Shown here one piece after another: positions 16,832-26,046 of a stretch of 64,000 nucleotides of DNA. The position numbers and the translations under genes were made by a program. The notes below the pieces were generated by a model. The model was not told where the DNA came from. It searched no databases and saw only the letters and a list, made by a program, of their open reading frames with translations. The first letter of the stretch is position 1. Each line of letters opens with the position of its first letter. The DNA is from Marinobacter sp. ANT_B65 (GTDB taxonomy: Bacteria; Pseudomonadota; Gammaproteobacteria; Pseudomonadales; Oleiphilaceae), in the NCBI RefSeq assembly GCF_002407605.1, contig NZ_NXGV01000001.1, positions 1,588,076 through 1,652,075 of the forward strand, in the 5' to 3' direction.

Positions 16832-18261
16832 TGACTATTATTCTGGTTCTCCACACGCTGCTGGTGGTTACATTTACTGTCCGGATTCTGCTTCGTGATG
16901 ACCTTTCGCCACCCGGCCGGCTGGCCTGGTTTGTGATGCTTAACCTGCTGCCCTATTTCGGCAGCGCTATTTACTTCCTGTTTGGTGAAACAGACCTGGG
17001 CAACCGGGCGGACAGGCGGCACAGGGAGATTTTCGGAGAGATCAAAGCAAAAGCTTCCTGGTTTATGGGCGAAGCAGCCAACACAGAGAAACTGATCGAT
17101 CCGGTTTATCTGCCCGCATTTCGCTACGCGGGTTCGATCAACAACTTCTATCCTTCCGCGGGTAATGCTGCCGAGCTGATGGCCGACGGCGAAGAAACAC
17201 TTACCCGGATGGTCGCTGACATTGATGCCGCCACAAATCACGTCCACCTGATGTCTTACATCTGGCTTGATGACAATACAGGCCATGCCCTGGCTGAAGC
17301 ACTGATCCGGGCGGCCCAGAGAGGCATTACATGCAGGGCCATGGCTGACGGGCTGGGATCCCGGGCGATGATCAACTCCGAACTCTGGCAACGCATGAAA
17401 GATGCGGGCGTTCATCTTGCGGTTGCACTGCCACTGAAGTCTCCCATCCGCACTATTCTGACCAGCCGTCTGGATCTGCGAAATCATCGGAAAATCACAG
17501 TGATCGATTCGCGAATCACATACTGTGGCAGCCGTAATACCGCCGACCCCGAGTTTCGTGTGAAAGCGAAGTATGCCCCTTGGGTTGATATTATGCTCAG
17601 ATTTACCGGGCCGGTTGTTGTGCAGAACCAGCTTCTGTTTGCCAGTGACTGGATGCAGGCAACCAATCAGTCACTGGATTGCATCGCATTGTCTTCTGCC
17701 CCCACCGAGGGCGGCTTTCCGGCACAGGTTATGGGGGTAGGGCCAACTGAGCGCCATGGAGCCACACCCCAGCTCTTCGCTAACCTGATTGCCTGCGCCC
17801 AGACGAAGCTGACCCTGTCTACACCATATTTTGTTCCCGACGCGACGGTTCTGGAAGCCTTGTGTGCAGCCGCCCATCGTGGTGTTTCCGTATCACTGAT
17901 CTTTCCCAGGGTGAACGATAGCTGGATTGTGGCGACGGCCAGCCGGAGTTATTACCATAGGCTGCTTGATGCGGGGTGCGCTATTCACGAGTTCAAGGGA
18001 GGGCTGCTGCATGCAAAAACCCTCACGATTGATGACAAGGTCAGCCTGATCGGATCTTCGAATCTTGATTTACGCAGTTTTGATCTGAACTATGAAAACA
18101 ACATTCTTCTGCAGGATGAAGCAACAACTCTTGCTATCACAGAGCGTCAGGAAAGTTATATTAGCCGCTCTGAAGTTGTAGCCTTACCTGCGGTTCTGGC
18201 CTGGCATTACCACCAGCGCATCCTGCACAACGTTATCGCAACCATTGGCCCGGTTCTTTAA
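16831..18261 (+). CDS. cls: Cardiolipin synthase (phospholipase D family)
   Basis: The product has 476 residues from the ATG at 16831. Two N-terminal membrane helices (PLDc_N, about 1-55, ending YFLFGETDLG) precede two PLD domains. HKD motif 1 is HRKITVIDSRITYCGSRN (about 217-234) and motif 2 is HAKTLTIDDKVSLIGSSNLD (about 394-413). It condenses phosphatidyl groups to form cardiolipin at the inner membrane. The gene symbol refers to the family, and which paralogue (ClsA-like by architecture) is not proven. Confidence 0.92.
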   Translation: MTIILVLHTLLVVTFTVRILLRDDLSPPGRLAWFVMLNLLPYFGSAIYFLFGETDLGNRADRRHREIFGEIKAKASWFMGEAANTEKLIDPVYLPAFRYAGSINNFYPSAGNAAELMADGEETLTRMVADIDAATNHVHLMSYIWLDDNTGHALAEALIRAAQRGITCRAMADGLGSRAMINSELWQRMKDAGVHLAVALPLKSPIRTILTSRLDLRNHRKITVIDSRITYCGSRNTADPEFRVKAKYAPWVDIMLRFTGPVVVQNQLLFASDWMQATNQSLDCIALSSAPTEGGFPAQVMGVGPTERHGATPQLFANLIACAQTKLTLSTPYFVPDATVLEALCAAAHRGVSVSLIFPRVNDSWIVATASRSYYHRLLDAGCAIHEFKGGLLHAKTLTIDDKVSLIGSSNLDLRSFDLNYENNILLQDEATTLAITERQESYISRSEVVALPAVLAWHYHQRILHNVIATIGPVL

Positions 18262-18290
18262 AACACGGCCAGGGGAAAGGCTCCGGATAT

Positions 18291-19757
18291 TCAGCAGGTA
18301 GGCATGGTTTGCAGGGCAAGCTTGCGCCGAATATAACGTCCCAGCGCGTCAACACCAATATTGAGCAGGGCGGTTACCAGAATCAGTACCATGGCCCGGT
18401 CAAAGCGGATGTTCTGTATAGCGCTGTCTACATAAAAACCAAGAGTGTAAATCCCCAGAATCCCCAGAATTGCCGTTTCTCTCATGATGATTTCCCAGCG
18501 ATAGAACAGAAACGCAAGGAATGAACGATACACGCGAGGTACCAGTTCCCAGCTGTAACGGTTAAAACCGGTTGCTGCATCCGGGCGGAGCCTGAGGGAA
18601 TTGGTTTGCCTGCCAATCAGGTGCCCGATAATTCCGCCGTTGTGCAATGCCAGGGCAACCACCGCAGGCAACATGGATGGCCCCCAGAGCTGCAGCAGAA
18701 TATAAGCCAGAATGTATTCAGGTGTTGAGCGCGCTATAACCAGAAACACATGGCCGGCGTTGCGTCTTATGGGGCCACCGAAATGGTTGGAAATGAGGGG
18801 GAATGCCAGCAGCGAAAGGATACCTGTAGCCACCAGCGCAATCTGGGTTAGCACTATGGTATTCCAGATGCCAGGCATGGCTTCATTTACCGCCAGATCA
18901 CTTAACCAGGGCATCAGGCCCGTCAGGCCTTCACCGTTACGTATAGGAGCCGGTACTATATCTTCCGTGAAAAACCGTTGAACATTGCCCCAGACAATCG
19001 GCAAGCCTTCACCAAGAAAAAAGGGTGCTCCGAGAACATAAACCGGCAGGAGCTTTGGCCGTACCCAGAGGGGCATGGTGGCGATCAGGACATAAAACAG
19101 AATCAGCATTGCACCGGCGTCGGAATAAAGCCCTTGAGAGAAGGATGCCTCCAGATAGAAGCCTAGTGTGGGCAAGCCAACGAAGCCAAGGATCGCACTG
19201 GAACGCAGGCCACATTCCAGCCTGTAGGCTGTGTAGGTACGCATCTTCACCCAGCAATCCGGAATCCGGGTATAGAGGAATGCAGTAATGTTCCCTGTGC
19301 CCGGAGGCAATACACGGCCTGGCTCCGGATCAGCTTCTTCCAGAATTTCCGAATATACCTTGGCAAAGATTCCGGCATAGGGAATGGCAATGGCCAGCAC
19401 ACCCGTGAGCGGATGAAAGCCAAAGAACTGCAGGAAGATCAGCGCCCAGAAAAGTTCGTGAATGGCGCGGATAAAGGCACAGAATATACGCACGGGCAGG
19501 GACTGGTAAGCCAGCGCCAGCAAAAAGCCGGCGATACTGCCAAGAGCCACGCCAACAAAAGCAAAGGCGACGGTTCTCAGCAGTGCGGTCATCAACCCTT
19601 CGCTGCTGAAAAAGTTGGGGGTTGCCATTCCCAGGAAGAAATTGCCCAGATCCCGCCAGGGATTGGAGGCTGTGATGGCGATATCCGCAAACAGAAGCCC
19701 GACCAAAGCGATGGCCAGGAAAATAAAGCTGATACGAACCGTAGGGGAAGCGAACAT
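18291..19757 (-). CDS. PhnE-like ABC permease, tandem fusion of two permease domains (putative selenate/oxyanion uptake)
   Basis: The product has 488 residues, about twice the usual PhnE length. Two permease halves are seen. The first has SSAILGFVGLPTLGFYLEAS (about 186-205) and the second has MRETAILGILGIYTLGFY (about 435-452). Both carry the PhnE-type EAA-loop signature R..ILG..G...LGFY. About a dozen helices are expected. It follows the ATPase gene by 17 bp. With the substrate-binding gene it forms a PhnCDE-like importer. Because it stands beside SenB and SelD, a selenium oxyanion is a better guess than phosphonate. Confidence 0.85.
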   Translation of the reverse strand: MFASPTVRISFIFLAIALVGLLFADIAITASNPWRDLGNFFLGMATPNFFSSEGLMTALLRTVAFAFVGVALGSIAGFLLALAYQSLPVRIFCAFIRAIHELFWALIFLQFFGFHPLTGVLAIAIPYAGIFAKVYSEILEEADPEPGRVLPPGTGNITAFLYTRIPDCWVKMRTYTAYRLECGLRSSAILGFVGLPTLGFYLEASFSQGLYSDAGAMLILFYVLIATMPLWVRPKLLPVYVLGAPFFLGEGLPIVWGNVQRFFTEDIVPAPIRNGEGLTGLMPWLSDLAVNEAMPGIWNTIVLTQIALVATGILSLLAFPLISNHFGGPIRRNAGHVFLVIARSTPEYILAYILLQLWGPSMLPAVVALALHNGGIIGHLIGRQTNSLRLRPDAATGFNRYSWELVPRVYRSFLAFLFYRWEIIMRETAILGILGIYTLGFYVDSAIQNIRFDRAMVLILVTALLNIGVDALGRYIRRKLALQTMPTC

Positions 19758-19774
19758 GAAACGGGCCGTGTTAA

Positions 19775-20425
19775 CTAGTAAAGAGACATAATGTCTGTGG
19801 CTGCAAGATTTTCACTTGGCTGGTCCAGGGCAATCTGGCCATCTTCTATACCGACGATCCGGTTGCAATACTTCAGCGCAAGGTCTACATCGTGCAGCGC
19901 AATGATACTGGTGGAGAAGCAATCCCGGAGGTATGTCATGACTGAGTTCGCCATAGGGCCATCGAGTGCAGAAACAGGCTCGTCTGCCAGAAGCACGTCT
20001 GCGTTACGATAGAGGGCGCGTGCAATAGCAACGCGCTGCCGCTGCCCACCGGAAAGCGAGGCTACGGGCACCCAGAGTTTCTCGGCCATGCCCAGGGATT
20101 CCAGGAGTTTACGCACTTCAGCGCGGTCACCGGAAAATGGCCTTGCGAGTGTTACCGTGTTGTACCAGGTGGAATGCTTGTCCAGCCGGCCCATAAACAC
20201 GTTGTGGAACACCGAAAGGGCGTTTACCAGGCCCAGATCCTGAGGGATGAGCGAAGAGTTACGGTTAATCCGTTCGTGAATCAGGCGGATCAGCGTCGAT
20301 TTCCCCGCTCCGCTTTTACCCACAAGCGCAATTTTATCGCCTGGATTAACTTGCAGCGAAAGCGGGCCAATGACCCGCTTTCCGCTGAAGGAGGCCGTCA
20401 GGCCGGAAAGATCAAAACCTGACAT
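19775..20425 (-). CDS. PhnC-like ABC transporter ATP-binding protein
   Basis: The product has 216 residues, shorter than typical PhnC (about 250-280). Walker A is LVGKSGAGKSTLIR (about 35-48), the Q-loop region holds SLIPQDLG, the signature is LSGGQRQRVAIARAL (about 123-137), and Walker B is VLLADEPVSALDGP. The start ATG overlaps the stop of the binding-protein gene (TGATG). It powers the fused permease encoded downstream. Confidence 0.9.
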   Translation of the reverse strand: MSGFDLSGLTASFSGKRVIGPLSLQVNPGDKIALVGKSGAGKSTLIRLIHERINRNSSLIPQDLGLVNALSVFHNVFMGRLDKHSTWYNTVTLARPFSGDRAEVRKLLESLGMAEKLWVPVASLSGGQRQRVAIARALYRNADVLLADEPVSALDGPMANSVMTYLRDCFSTSIIALHDVDLALKYCNRIVGIEDGQIALDQPSENLAATDIMSLY

Positions 20426-21300
20426 CAATCGAGGATTCCGATCTCTTCTGCCGTTATACGAATCGGCTCATAATCATCGTTGGAAGCAGGAATAAAGCCT
20501 GAACGCGGGAAACTTTTCAGAAGCTCCGGGTCATCGAGGTTTAACAGTGCTTCTTTGACCCGTTGTTTGAAGTTTTCACCAAAGCGTTCGTTCACGTCAC
20601 CACGAATAGTCCATTGATAGTCTGGGTAAGCAGGTGTTTTCCAGATTACCTGAACCGCGTCGGTATCAATGTTTCCATCGCCCAGCTCTTTTTCCCAGAC
20701 CTGGAAATTGAGTGCGCCTATATCGTAAGTACCCGCTTCAACCAGGCGAAGAGTGCGAGTGTGGTTGCCGCTGAAACCAACACGACCGAAAAATTCTTCA
20801 GGTTTGCCGCCAAAAGTGTCGCGTATATAGAACTCGGGCATGAGCCGGCCAGACGTTGAGCCTTTGGAGCCGAAGGTGAATGTTTTACCCTTCAGCTGAT
20901 CTTCCAGGTCTGAAAATTCCGCAGCTGGCTCTATCCCTGTATTGGTATTGGCAATGAAATAGGTTTCGAAGGCTTCGTCCTCAACACCTTGGGCGATGGC
21001 TTCTGAACCCTTCACCAGCCGGCGTGCCTGAACACCAGAAAGACCACCAAACCAGGCCAGTTGCACCTGATTGTTGCGGAACGCACTAACAGCAGCAGCG
21101 TATGACTTCACCGGGATATAGCGCACATCTACGTTCAGCTGCTCGGAAAGATAATCCGCTACACCGCGAAAACGTTCTACCAGCTTGGTTTCGTCTTCAT
21201 CCGGGATTGCCGTGAATACAAATGTTTCAGCCGATGCCGCAGCAGCGGTGAAACAGAAAACGCTGGAAAGCATCAACTTCCGTATAATATTCAAAGCCAT
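20425..21300 (-). CDS. PhnD-like periplasmic binding protein (putative selenate ABC transporter)
   Basis: The product has 291 residues with an N-terminal signal peptide (LMLSSVFCFTAAAASAETF, cleavage after about residue 24). The mature start FTAIPDEDETKLVERF and the stretch QLAWFGGLSGVQARR (about 79-93) match, from memory, the PhnD subgroup named putative selenate-binding protein because of its neighbourhood with selenium genes. It is the first gene of a binding protein-ATPase-permease operon and is divergent from senB with 245 bp between them, where shared regulation could lie. Confidence 0.85.
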   Translation of the reverse strand: MALNIIRKLMLSSVFCFTAAAASAETFVFTAIPDEDETKLVERFRGVADYLSEQLNVDVRYIPVKSYAAAVSAFRNNQVQLAWFGGLSGVQARRLVKGSEAIAQGVEDEAFETYFIANTNTGIEPAAEFSDLEDQLKGKTFTFGSKGSTSGRLMPEFYIRDTFGGKPEEFFGRVGFSGNHTRTLRLVEAGTYDIGALNFQVWEKELGDGNIDTDAVQVIWKTPAYPDYQWTIRGDVNERFGENFKQRVKEALLNLDDPELLKSFPRSGFIPASNDDYEPIRITAEEIGILD

Positions 21301-21545
21301 TTGAAATCCTTGGTCGGTTATCTGGTTGGTAGGGCAGAGCTGCCATATCTGTCTGTGGCAGTCAGTATCTGCAGGCTAAAGGATACTCTGATTCCGTTTA
21401 ACCCTGAACCGGTATAAGGTTTACCGGGTAAAATAAGTCAGATATCTACGCATTATTTTTCAGAACTCCATCTCCCGGTATCCCTCTCAATTCTATCAAG
21501 ATACTGTACAGGCTCCGAATGGGGCTTTTTATACTGTAGAGCGCT

Positions 21546-22532
21546 ATGTATATCATCATGATTACACCGGCTGGCCCGGAATCGAAAGCAGGCAACCGCG
21601 CAACGGCGGAGCGTTGGCAGACCCTGCTGGAGCAGGCAGGGCACAAGGTATCTGTTGTTACAGAGTATCTGGGGGAGCCCTGTGATCTATTCCTTGCCCT
21701 GCATGCCTGGCGCAGCCGTGAAGCTATCCGCCTGTTCCGGGAGGCAAACCCGGGCAAGCCTCTGGTTGTGGCGTTAACCGGCACAGATATCTATCTGCAC
21801 CAATACACTTACCCGGAGGAGACTCTGTGGTCCATGAATGCGGCTGATGTGCTGATTGGCCTGCACGAGTCAGTTGGCGATGACATCCCGGAACCTTTTG
21901 TGAACAAGCTGGTGACGCTTTTTCAGTCTGCCGGTCTGCCTGCGGCAGACACAAAAAAATCAGCCTCTGTGTCGCCCTTTTTTGATGTGTGCGTTATTGG
22001 CCACCTTCGGGATGAAAAAGATTCTCTTCGCGCCGCGAAGGCCGCCAGACTCTTGCGCAAAGATTCCTGTATTCGTGTGTCCTGTGCGGGAAAGCCTCTT
22101 GATGTACATTGGGCAGAACTAACCGAACAGGAAGTCCGGGAAAACCCAAGATTCAGATGGCTTGGTGAGCTTTCAAAAAAAGACACTGCCAGGTTAATGA
22201 CAAACAGCCAGATGCTTGTTCTGAGTTCACTGATGGAGGGCGGGGCAAACGTAATATCAGAAGCCTGCCGTTCTGGTCTGCCTGTTATTGCATCAGATAT
22301 TCCCGGGAATAAAGGTCTGCTGGGTAAGGATTACGCGGGCTACTATCCCAGGGGTGATACCCGGGCTCTTGCAGATGTTCTCGAACGCGCAGAGACAGAT
22401 GCGGGATTTCTGGAACATCTGCGAGAGCAGGTCGGGCAACTTGCGAGTCAGTTTACACCAGAGAAAGAACAGGAATCCCTGGAGCAGGCGCTTTCACTTG
22501 CTGTGAAGCGCAGCTCCGGGAATGGCCTTTAA
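21546..22532 (+). CDS. senB: Selenosugar synthase SenB (glycosyltransferase)
   Basis: The product has 328 residues. It begins MYIIMITPAGPESKAGNRAT, the N-terminal signature of the TIGR04348 glycosyltransferase group that includes SenB of the selenoneine pathway. ALTGTDIYLH (about 74-83) and the C-terminal donor-binding LSSLMEGGANVISEACRSG (about 220-238) follow the GT-B pattern. SenB joins selenophosphate to a UDP-sugar to give a selenosugar. Its neighbours are a SelD fusion (selenophosphate source, convergent, 14 bp away) and a putative selenium importer. No SenA (selenoneine synthase) gene is seen in the window. Confidence 0.88.
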   Translation: MYIIMITPAGPESKAGNRATAERWQTLLEQAGHKVSVVTEYLGEPCDLFLALHAWRSREAIRLFREANPGKPLVVALTGTDIYLHQYTYPEETLWSMNAADVLIGLHESVGDDIPEPFVNKLVTLFQSAGLPAADTKKSASVSPFFDVCVIGHLRDEKDSLRAAKAARLLRKDSCIRVSCAGKPLDVHWAELTEQEVRENPRFRWLGELSKKDTARLMTNSQMLVLSSLMEGGANVISEACRSGLPVIASDIPGNKGLLGKDYAGYYPRGDTRALADVLERAETDAGFLEHLREQVGQLASQFTPEKEQESLEQALSLAVKRSSGNGL

Positions 22533-22546
22533 CGTCACCCTGTATG

Positions 22547-24823
22547 TCATTCCTTGAGCGAGACTGGCTCAATTGGCCCGTTTTCATCCTGAGCTGTTAC
22601 CCGGCCGATAATGGCAGTATGAGGGTAACCAAGTGCCTTGAGTTCCCGGACACAGTCTTCAGCTTTGTCTGCCGCGACACTTGCAAGCAAACCTCCCGCC
22701 GTTTGCGGATCAAAAATCAGCGGGTAACGAGGATGCTTCACCCAGTTTTCCTGGTCCCGGATACCACGGCGCAGGCGCACATTAGCTGGCTGAAGAGAGC
22801 TGAGGATTCCGGCTGCAGCAGTTTCTTCCGCGCCTGGCAGAACTGGAATTGAAGAGAGGTCCAGCTCCGCATCCACGCCGGAGGGCCGCGTCATTTCAAC
22901 CAGATGACCCAGTAATCCGAACCCGGTCACGTCGGTACAGGCTTTACATCCGAAACGCCGCAGACAGTCTGCAGCCGATTTGTTGGACTGAAGCATGGAG
23001 GCGAGGGCGGAATCTATCCAGCGGCCCTTGGCTGCCAGGCGGGCATGGGCAGCAAACAGGGTTCCTGTGCCGATGGGTTTGGTCAGAATAAGGGCATCAC
23101 CGGCCTGCAGGCCGCCTTTGCTCATAACTTCATCGGGATTGATGAGGCCATTAACTGCAAAGCCCAGAGCGAGTTCACGGCCTTCTCCCGTGTGACCTCC
23201 CACCAGCGCACAACCAGCTTCATTCAGGACATCTACGGCCCCGGACATCATCTGGTAGACCACGTCTTCTACTTTGGATTCAATACCGTAGGGTACAGTA
23301 GCTACAGCGGTCGCACTTTGAGCTTCAGCGCCCATTGCAAAAACATCGCCGAGGCTGTGGTTGGCAGCTACGCGGCCAAATATATAGGGGTCATCAATAA
23401 ACGCCCTGAAAAAATCGACGGTATGCACCACGGCTTTACCGGGCGGAACTCTCAGGACAGCCGCGTCATCAGGGGCGTGCAGGCCGATAATAATATCATC
23501 CCGCTCGATAGGCCTGAGTTCACCCAGAGCCCGGGAAAGCACGGTGCTGCCCACCTTGGCGCCACAACCACCGCAGCGCATTGCAACAGCTGAAATGGCC
23601 TGGGATGCATCTTCAGGATTCTGTGCTGCTGCGGTATCTGGCAAGGCCGCTCCCTCATCCATAGGAGGCAGGTCTGTGAAGTTTTCCATAAAGCGGCGAT
23701 CGATCCAGTCCTTCCAGCGCCATACCATGGCGCCATCAAAGTGCATCTCACCACGAGAGGCTACTGCATATTTGTCGCCGGTACTGATCAATGCCAGCCA
23801 TTTCTTTTGCGGATGAAAATCCTTTGGCGCTTTACCAAGAGCCATGCGCTTCAGGTTATCCGCAAGAGGCGGTCCCTGGCGTACAGCAAACACACCGGCT
23901 TTCTCGCGGGGGTGATTAATTACGTTGGCAATATCACCAGCTGCAAAAATATTGTCATCATTTTCAACCTGCAATGTGTCCCGCACTCGCAGGAACAGGC
24001 CTTCATCCAGAGCGAGACCGGTTTCTTCCAGCCAGGCCGGGCCACCGGCTCTGGTCACCCAGAGGACTTCGTCTGTATGCAGGTTTTCGCCCGCGGCTGT
24101 ACGCAAGAGCCCTTCGGCCACCTTTTCTACCGGAGAACCAAGGTGCAGTTTTATCCCCCGTTCAGAGAGGGTTTTCCGGAAGACTTCCCGTACTTTGGGG
24201 TTGTGGGTAGGAAGAATTTCCTCTGCGGTATCAAACAGGTGAAAGTGCAGTTGCCCGGAATCCTTGCCGCGTTGTTCAAATTCGTTTTTTAGCCGGTACT
24301 GCATCGCCAGTGTCAGCTCAACACCGCCTGCACCTGCACCCACAACAGCTATAGTGAGTGGGCCTTCATGGGTTTCAATACGGGAGAGGAGGGCAAGCCA
24401 GCGATTGTTGAACCCGGTAATGGGTTTTACAGGTACCGAATGCTCTGCCGCACCTTCAACTTCATTCACTCTTGGTGATGAGCCAATATTGATCGACAGT
24501 ATGTCATAGGGCACATCAGGGCGGTCTTTGCAGATAACACGCTTGCTATTGCGGTCTATGCCCCTGGCTTCTGCCCGGTAAAAGCGTGCGCCAGCAAACT
24601 CTGCCAGACGGCTCAGATCGATGTGTACGTCGTCGTAGCTGTAATGCCCTGCCACGTAGCCCGGCAACATCCCGGAGTAGGGTGTATGTGTGTCACGACA
24701 GATGAGAGTCAGCCGGACGCCGGGAACCGGTTTCATTGCAAACCGTTTGAGTACCCCGACGTGGCTGTGCCCACCGCCAATCAGGACAATGTCCCGTAGA
24801 ACTGGCTGGTCAGGCTTTTGCAT
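22547..24823 (-). CDS. selD: Bifunctional flavoprotein (NDH-2-like)/selenide, water dikinase SelD
   Basis: The product has 758 residues from the ATG at 24823. Residues about 1-375 form a pyridine nucleotide-disulfide oxidoreductase. The FAD motif is IVLIGGGHSHVGVLKRF (about 10-26), the NAD motif is VVGAGAGGVELTLA, and the second FAD motif is IFAAGDIANV. Residues about 410-758 are SelD. CGGCGAKVG carries Cys at the catalytic position (equivalent of Cys17 in E. coli; no selenocysteine), and VDFFRAFIDDPYIFGRVAANH and GGHTGEGRELALG supply ATP/Mg sites. It makes selenophosphate from selenide and ATP. The flavin half may supply reduced selenium. Confidence 0.92.
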   Translation of the reverse strand: MQKPDQPVLRDIVLIGGGHSHVGVLKRFAMKPVPGVRLTLICRDTHTPYSGMLPGYVAGHYSYDDVHIDLSRLAEFAGARFYRAEARGIDRNSKRVICKDRPDVPYDILSINIGSSPRVNEVEGAAEHSVPVKPITGFNNRWLALLSRIETHEGPLTIAVVGAGAGGVELTLAMQYRLKNEFEQRGKDSGQLHFHLFDTAEEILPTHNPKVREVFRKTLSERGIKLHLGSPVEKVAEGLLRTAAGENLHTDEVLWVTRAGGPAWLEETGLALDEGLFLRVRDTLQVENDDNIFAAGDIANVINHPREKAGVFAVRQGPPLADNLKRMALGKAPKDFHPQKKWLALISTGDKYAVASRGEMHFDGAMVWRWKDWIDRRFMENFTDLPPMDEGAALPDTAAAQNPEDASQAISAVAMRCGGCGAKVGSTVLSRALGELRPIERDDIIIGLHAPDDAAVLRVPPGKAVVHTVDFFRAFIDDPYIFGRVAANHSLGDVFAMGAEAQSATAVATVPYGIESKVEDVVYQMMSGAVDVLNEAGCALVGGHTGEGRELALGFAVNGLINPDEVMSKGGLQAGDALILTKPIGTGTLFAAHARLAAKGRWIDSALASMLQSNKSAADCLRRFGCKACTDVTGFGLLGHLVEMTRPSGVDAELDLSSIPVLPGAEETAAAGILSSLQPANVRLRRGIRDQENWVKHPRYPLIFDPQTAGGLLASVAADKAEDCVRELKALGYPHTAIIGRVTAQDENGPIEPVSLKE

Positions 24824-25494
24824 CAACTTATTTTCTTGGCTTCTGCCGTGAACTGACTAAATCCTTTGACCTTTGAAAAAGCCTTCAGCTTTTCCTGATC
24901 GTCTGGGGATGGGTTGGCAATCTGATCGATAGAAGTGATTCCGGCAGCTTTCATTTTTTCTGCTGTGGCGGGCCCGATACCTTTCACGAGGGTAAGGTTA
25001 CTTTTATCGGCAGGCTTTTTAGCTTTCACCACAGGTGCTTTTTTCACAGCGGCCTTGGCCGGAGCCTTCGCAGCGGCTTTTGGTGCCGGTGCCTTTTTCG
25101 CAGCAGGCTTTTTAGTGGTTGCAGCTGCCTTTTTCGTGGGGCTGGCTGCCTTCTTGGCCGGCGCCTTGCTGCTTTCTTTCTTGCTTTCTTTTTCTGCTTT
25201 ACGGATATCTTCTTTTGAAGCGACACCCAAGCGCTCAAGTACACTGGACTGCAGTTCGTGGAACTCTTCCATGCGACGTTCAAATTCGTCGTTAAAACGC
25301 TTCATTTCCCGTTCACGGAGCTCATCAACTTCCTTCAGGAGCTTGCGGATAGGGTCCTGAACCTGATGTTGCAGGGAGTCGAACTGCTTCAGTGCATCAC
25401 TGATCAGACTTTCGATCTGGGATGATGTTTTCTCAAATTCTTTGTTGACCTTTTTTACAATTTTATCAACATTCGGCTTGGCTTTTTTCGCCAT
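24823..25494 (-). CDS. Coiled-coil, Ala/Lys-rich protein with C-terminal helix-hairpin-helix
   Basis: The product has 223 residues. Residues about 1-95 form a long charged coiled coil (VDELREREMKRFNDEFERRM) resembling phasin/PHA granule-associated proteins. Residues about 100-165 are an AAKKAPAPKAA-type low-complexity tail like that of histone H1-like proteins. Residues 168-223 form a helix-hairpin-helix (LVKGIGPATAEKMKAAGI) that in other proteins binds DNA. The stop overlaps the selD start (TGATG), so the two are coupled. Nucleoid or granule organisation is plausible but unproven. Confidence 0.75.
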   Translation of the reverse strand: MAKKAKPNVDKIVKKVNKEFEKTSSQIESLISDALKQFDSLQHQVQDPIRKLLKEVDELREREMKRFNDEFERRMEEFHELQSSVLERLGVASKEDIRKAEKESKKESSKAPAKKAASPTKKAAATTKKPAAKKAPAPKAAAKAPAKAAVKKAPVVKAKKPADKSNLTLVKGIGPATAEKMKAAGITSIDQIANPSPDDQEKLKAFSKVKGFSQFTAEAKKIS

Positions 25495-25531
25495 GGGTTT
25501 GTCTCCTTGCAGATAGAACAGATAACAGTGA

Positions 25532-25930
25532 TCAGGCCATCTGCCGGAATCCGGACATAGACCCTGGGGAACGACGTGATTTTAACGACTGCTTTTTGGA
25601 AAGAACTTCCCTGATGCGGCGTAACTTATCTTCCAGTCCAGAACCTCCATCTGACGTCAAGTCAACAAAATCAATCGAGTAGAAGAAATTGCTACAGTGC
25701 TTTCTGCGCTCGGTGATGAGCCCGGTGATGCCTTCTGCACGAATCTTGTCAAACGGCATGTCCATAATCAGATCGAGCATAACGGTATCGCCGGGGTTGA
25801 AGATCTTGTCCGTCTTCATAACACAACCATAGGCATCCAGCTCAAACAGAGCGGCCTCGACCCGTTCCTTGCGGAAAAGGCCGTGCCGGACGATAAACTG
25901 GGCGACAAGATCGGGTAACGCGTCCTTCAT
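25532..25930 (-). CDS. PilZ-like domain protein
   Basis: The product has 132 residues from the ATG at 25930 (TTG at 25975 would add 15). A PilZ-type barrel is suggested by VEAALFELDAYGCVMKTDK, then GDTVMLDLIMD and FYSIDFVDL. The RxxxR part of a c-di-GMP site could be RRKHC but is not certain, so ligand binding is doubtful. The C-terminal tail is basic (SKKQSLKSRRSPGS). It lies 37 bp upstream of the coiled-coil gene on the same strand. Confidence 0.55.
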   Translation of the reverse strand: MKDALPDLVAQFIVRHGLFRKERVEAALFELDAYGCVMKTDKIFNPGDTVMLDLIMDMPFDKIRAEGITGLITERRKHCSNFFYSIDFVDLTSDGGSGLEDKLRRIREVLSKKQSLKSRRSPGSMSGFRQMA

Positions 25931-26046
25931 GAATACTGAGTCTCTGAAAAGGCTGACTTGATATTGATTAAACAATAGACACTGACAGAAGGTTTTGCAA
26001 CGCCATCAGTGTCATACGATAAACCTTTGAGGCTGTTGTTCAACAC

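Noticed and set aside
18291..21300. Phosphonate uptake system (phnCDE)
   Set aside because: The proteins are PhnCDE-like, but no C-P lyase or phosphonatase genes are present and the neighbours are senB and selD, so a selenium role is favoured.
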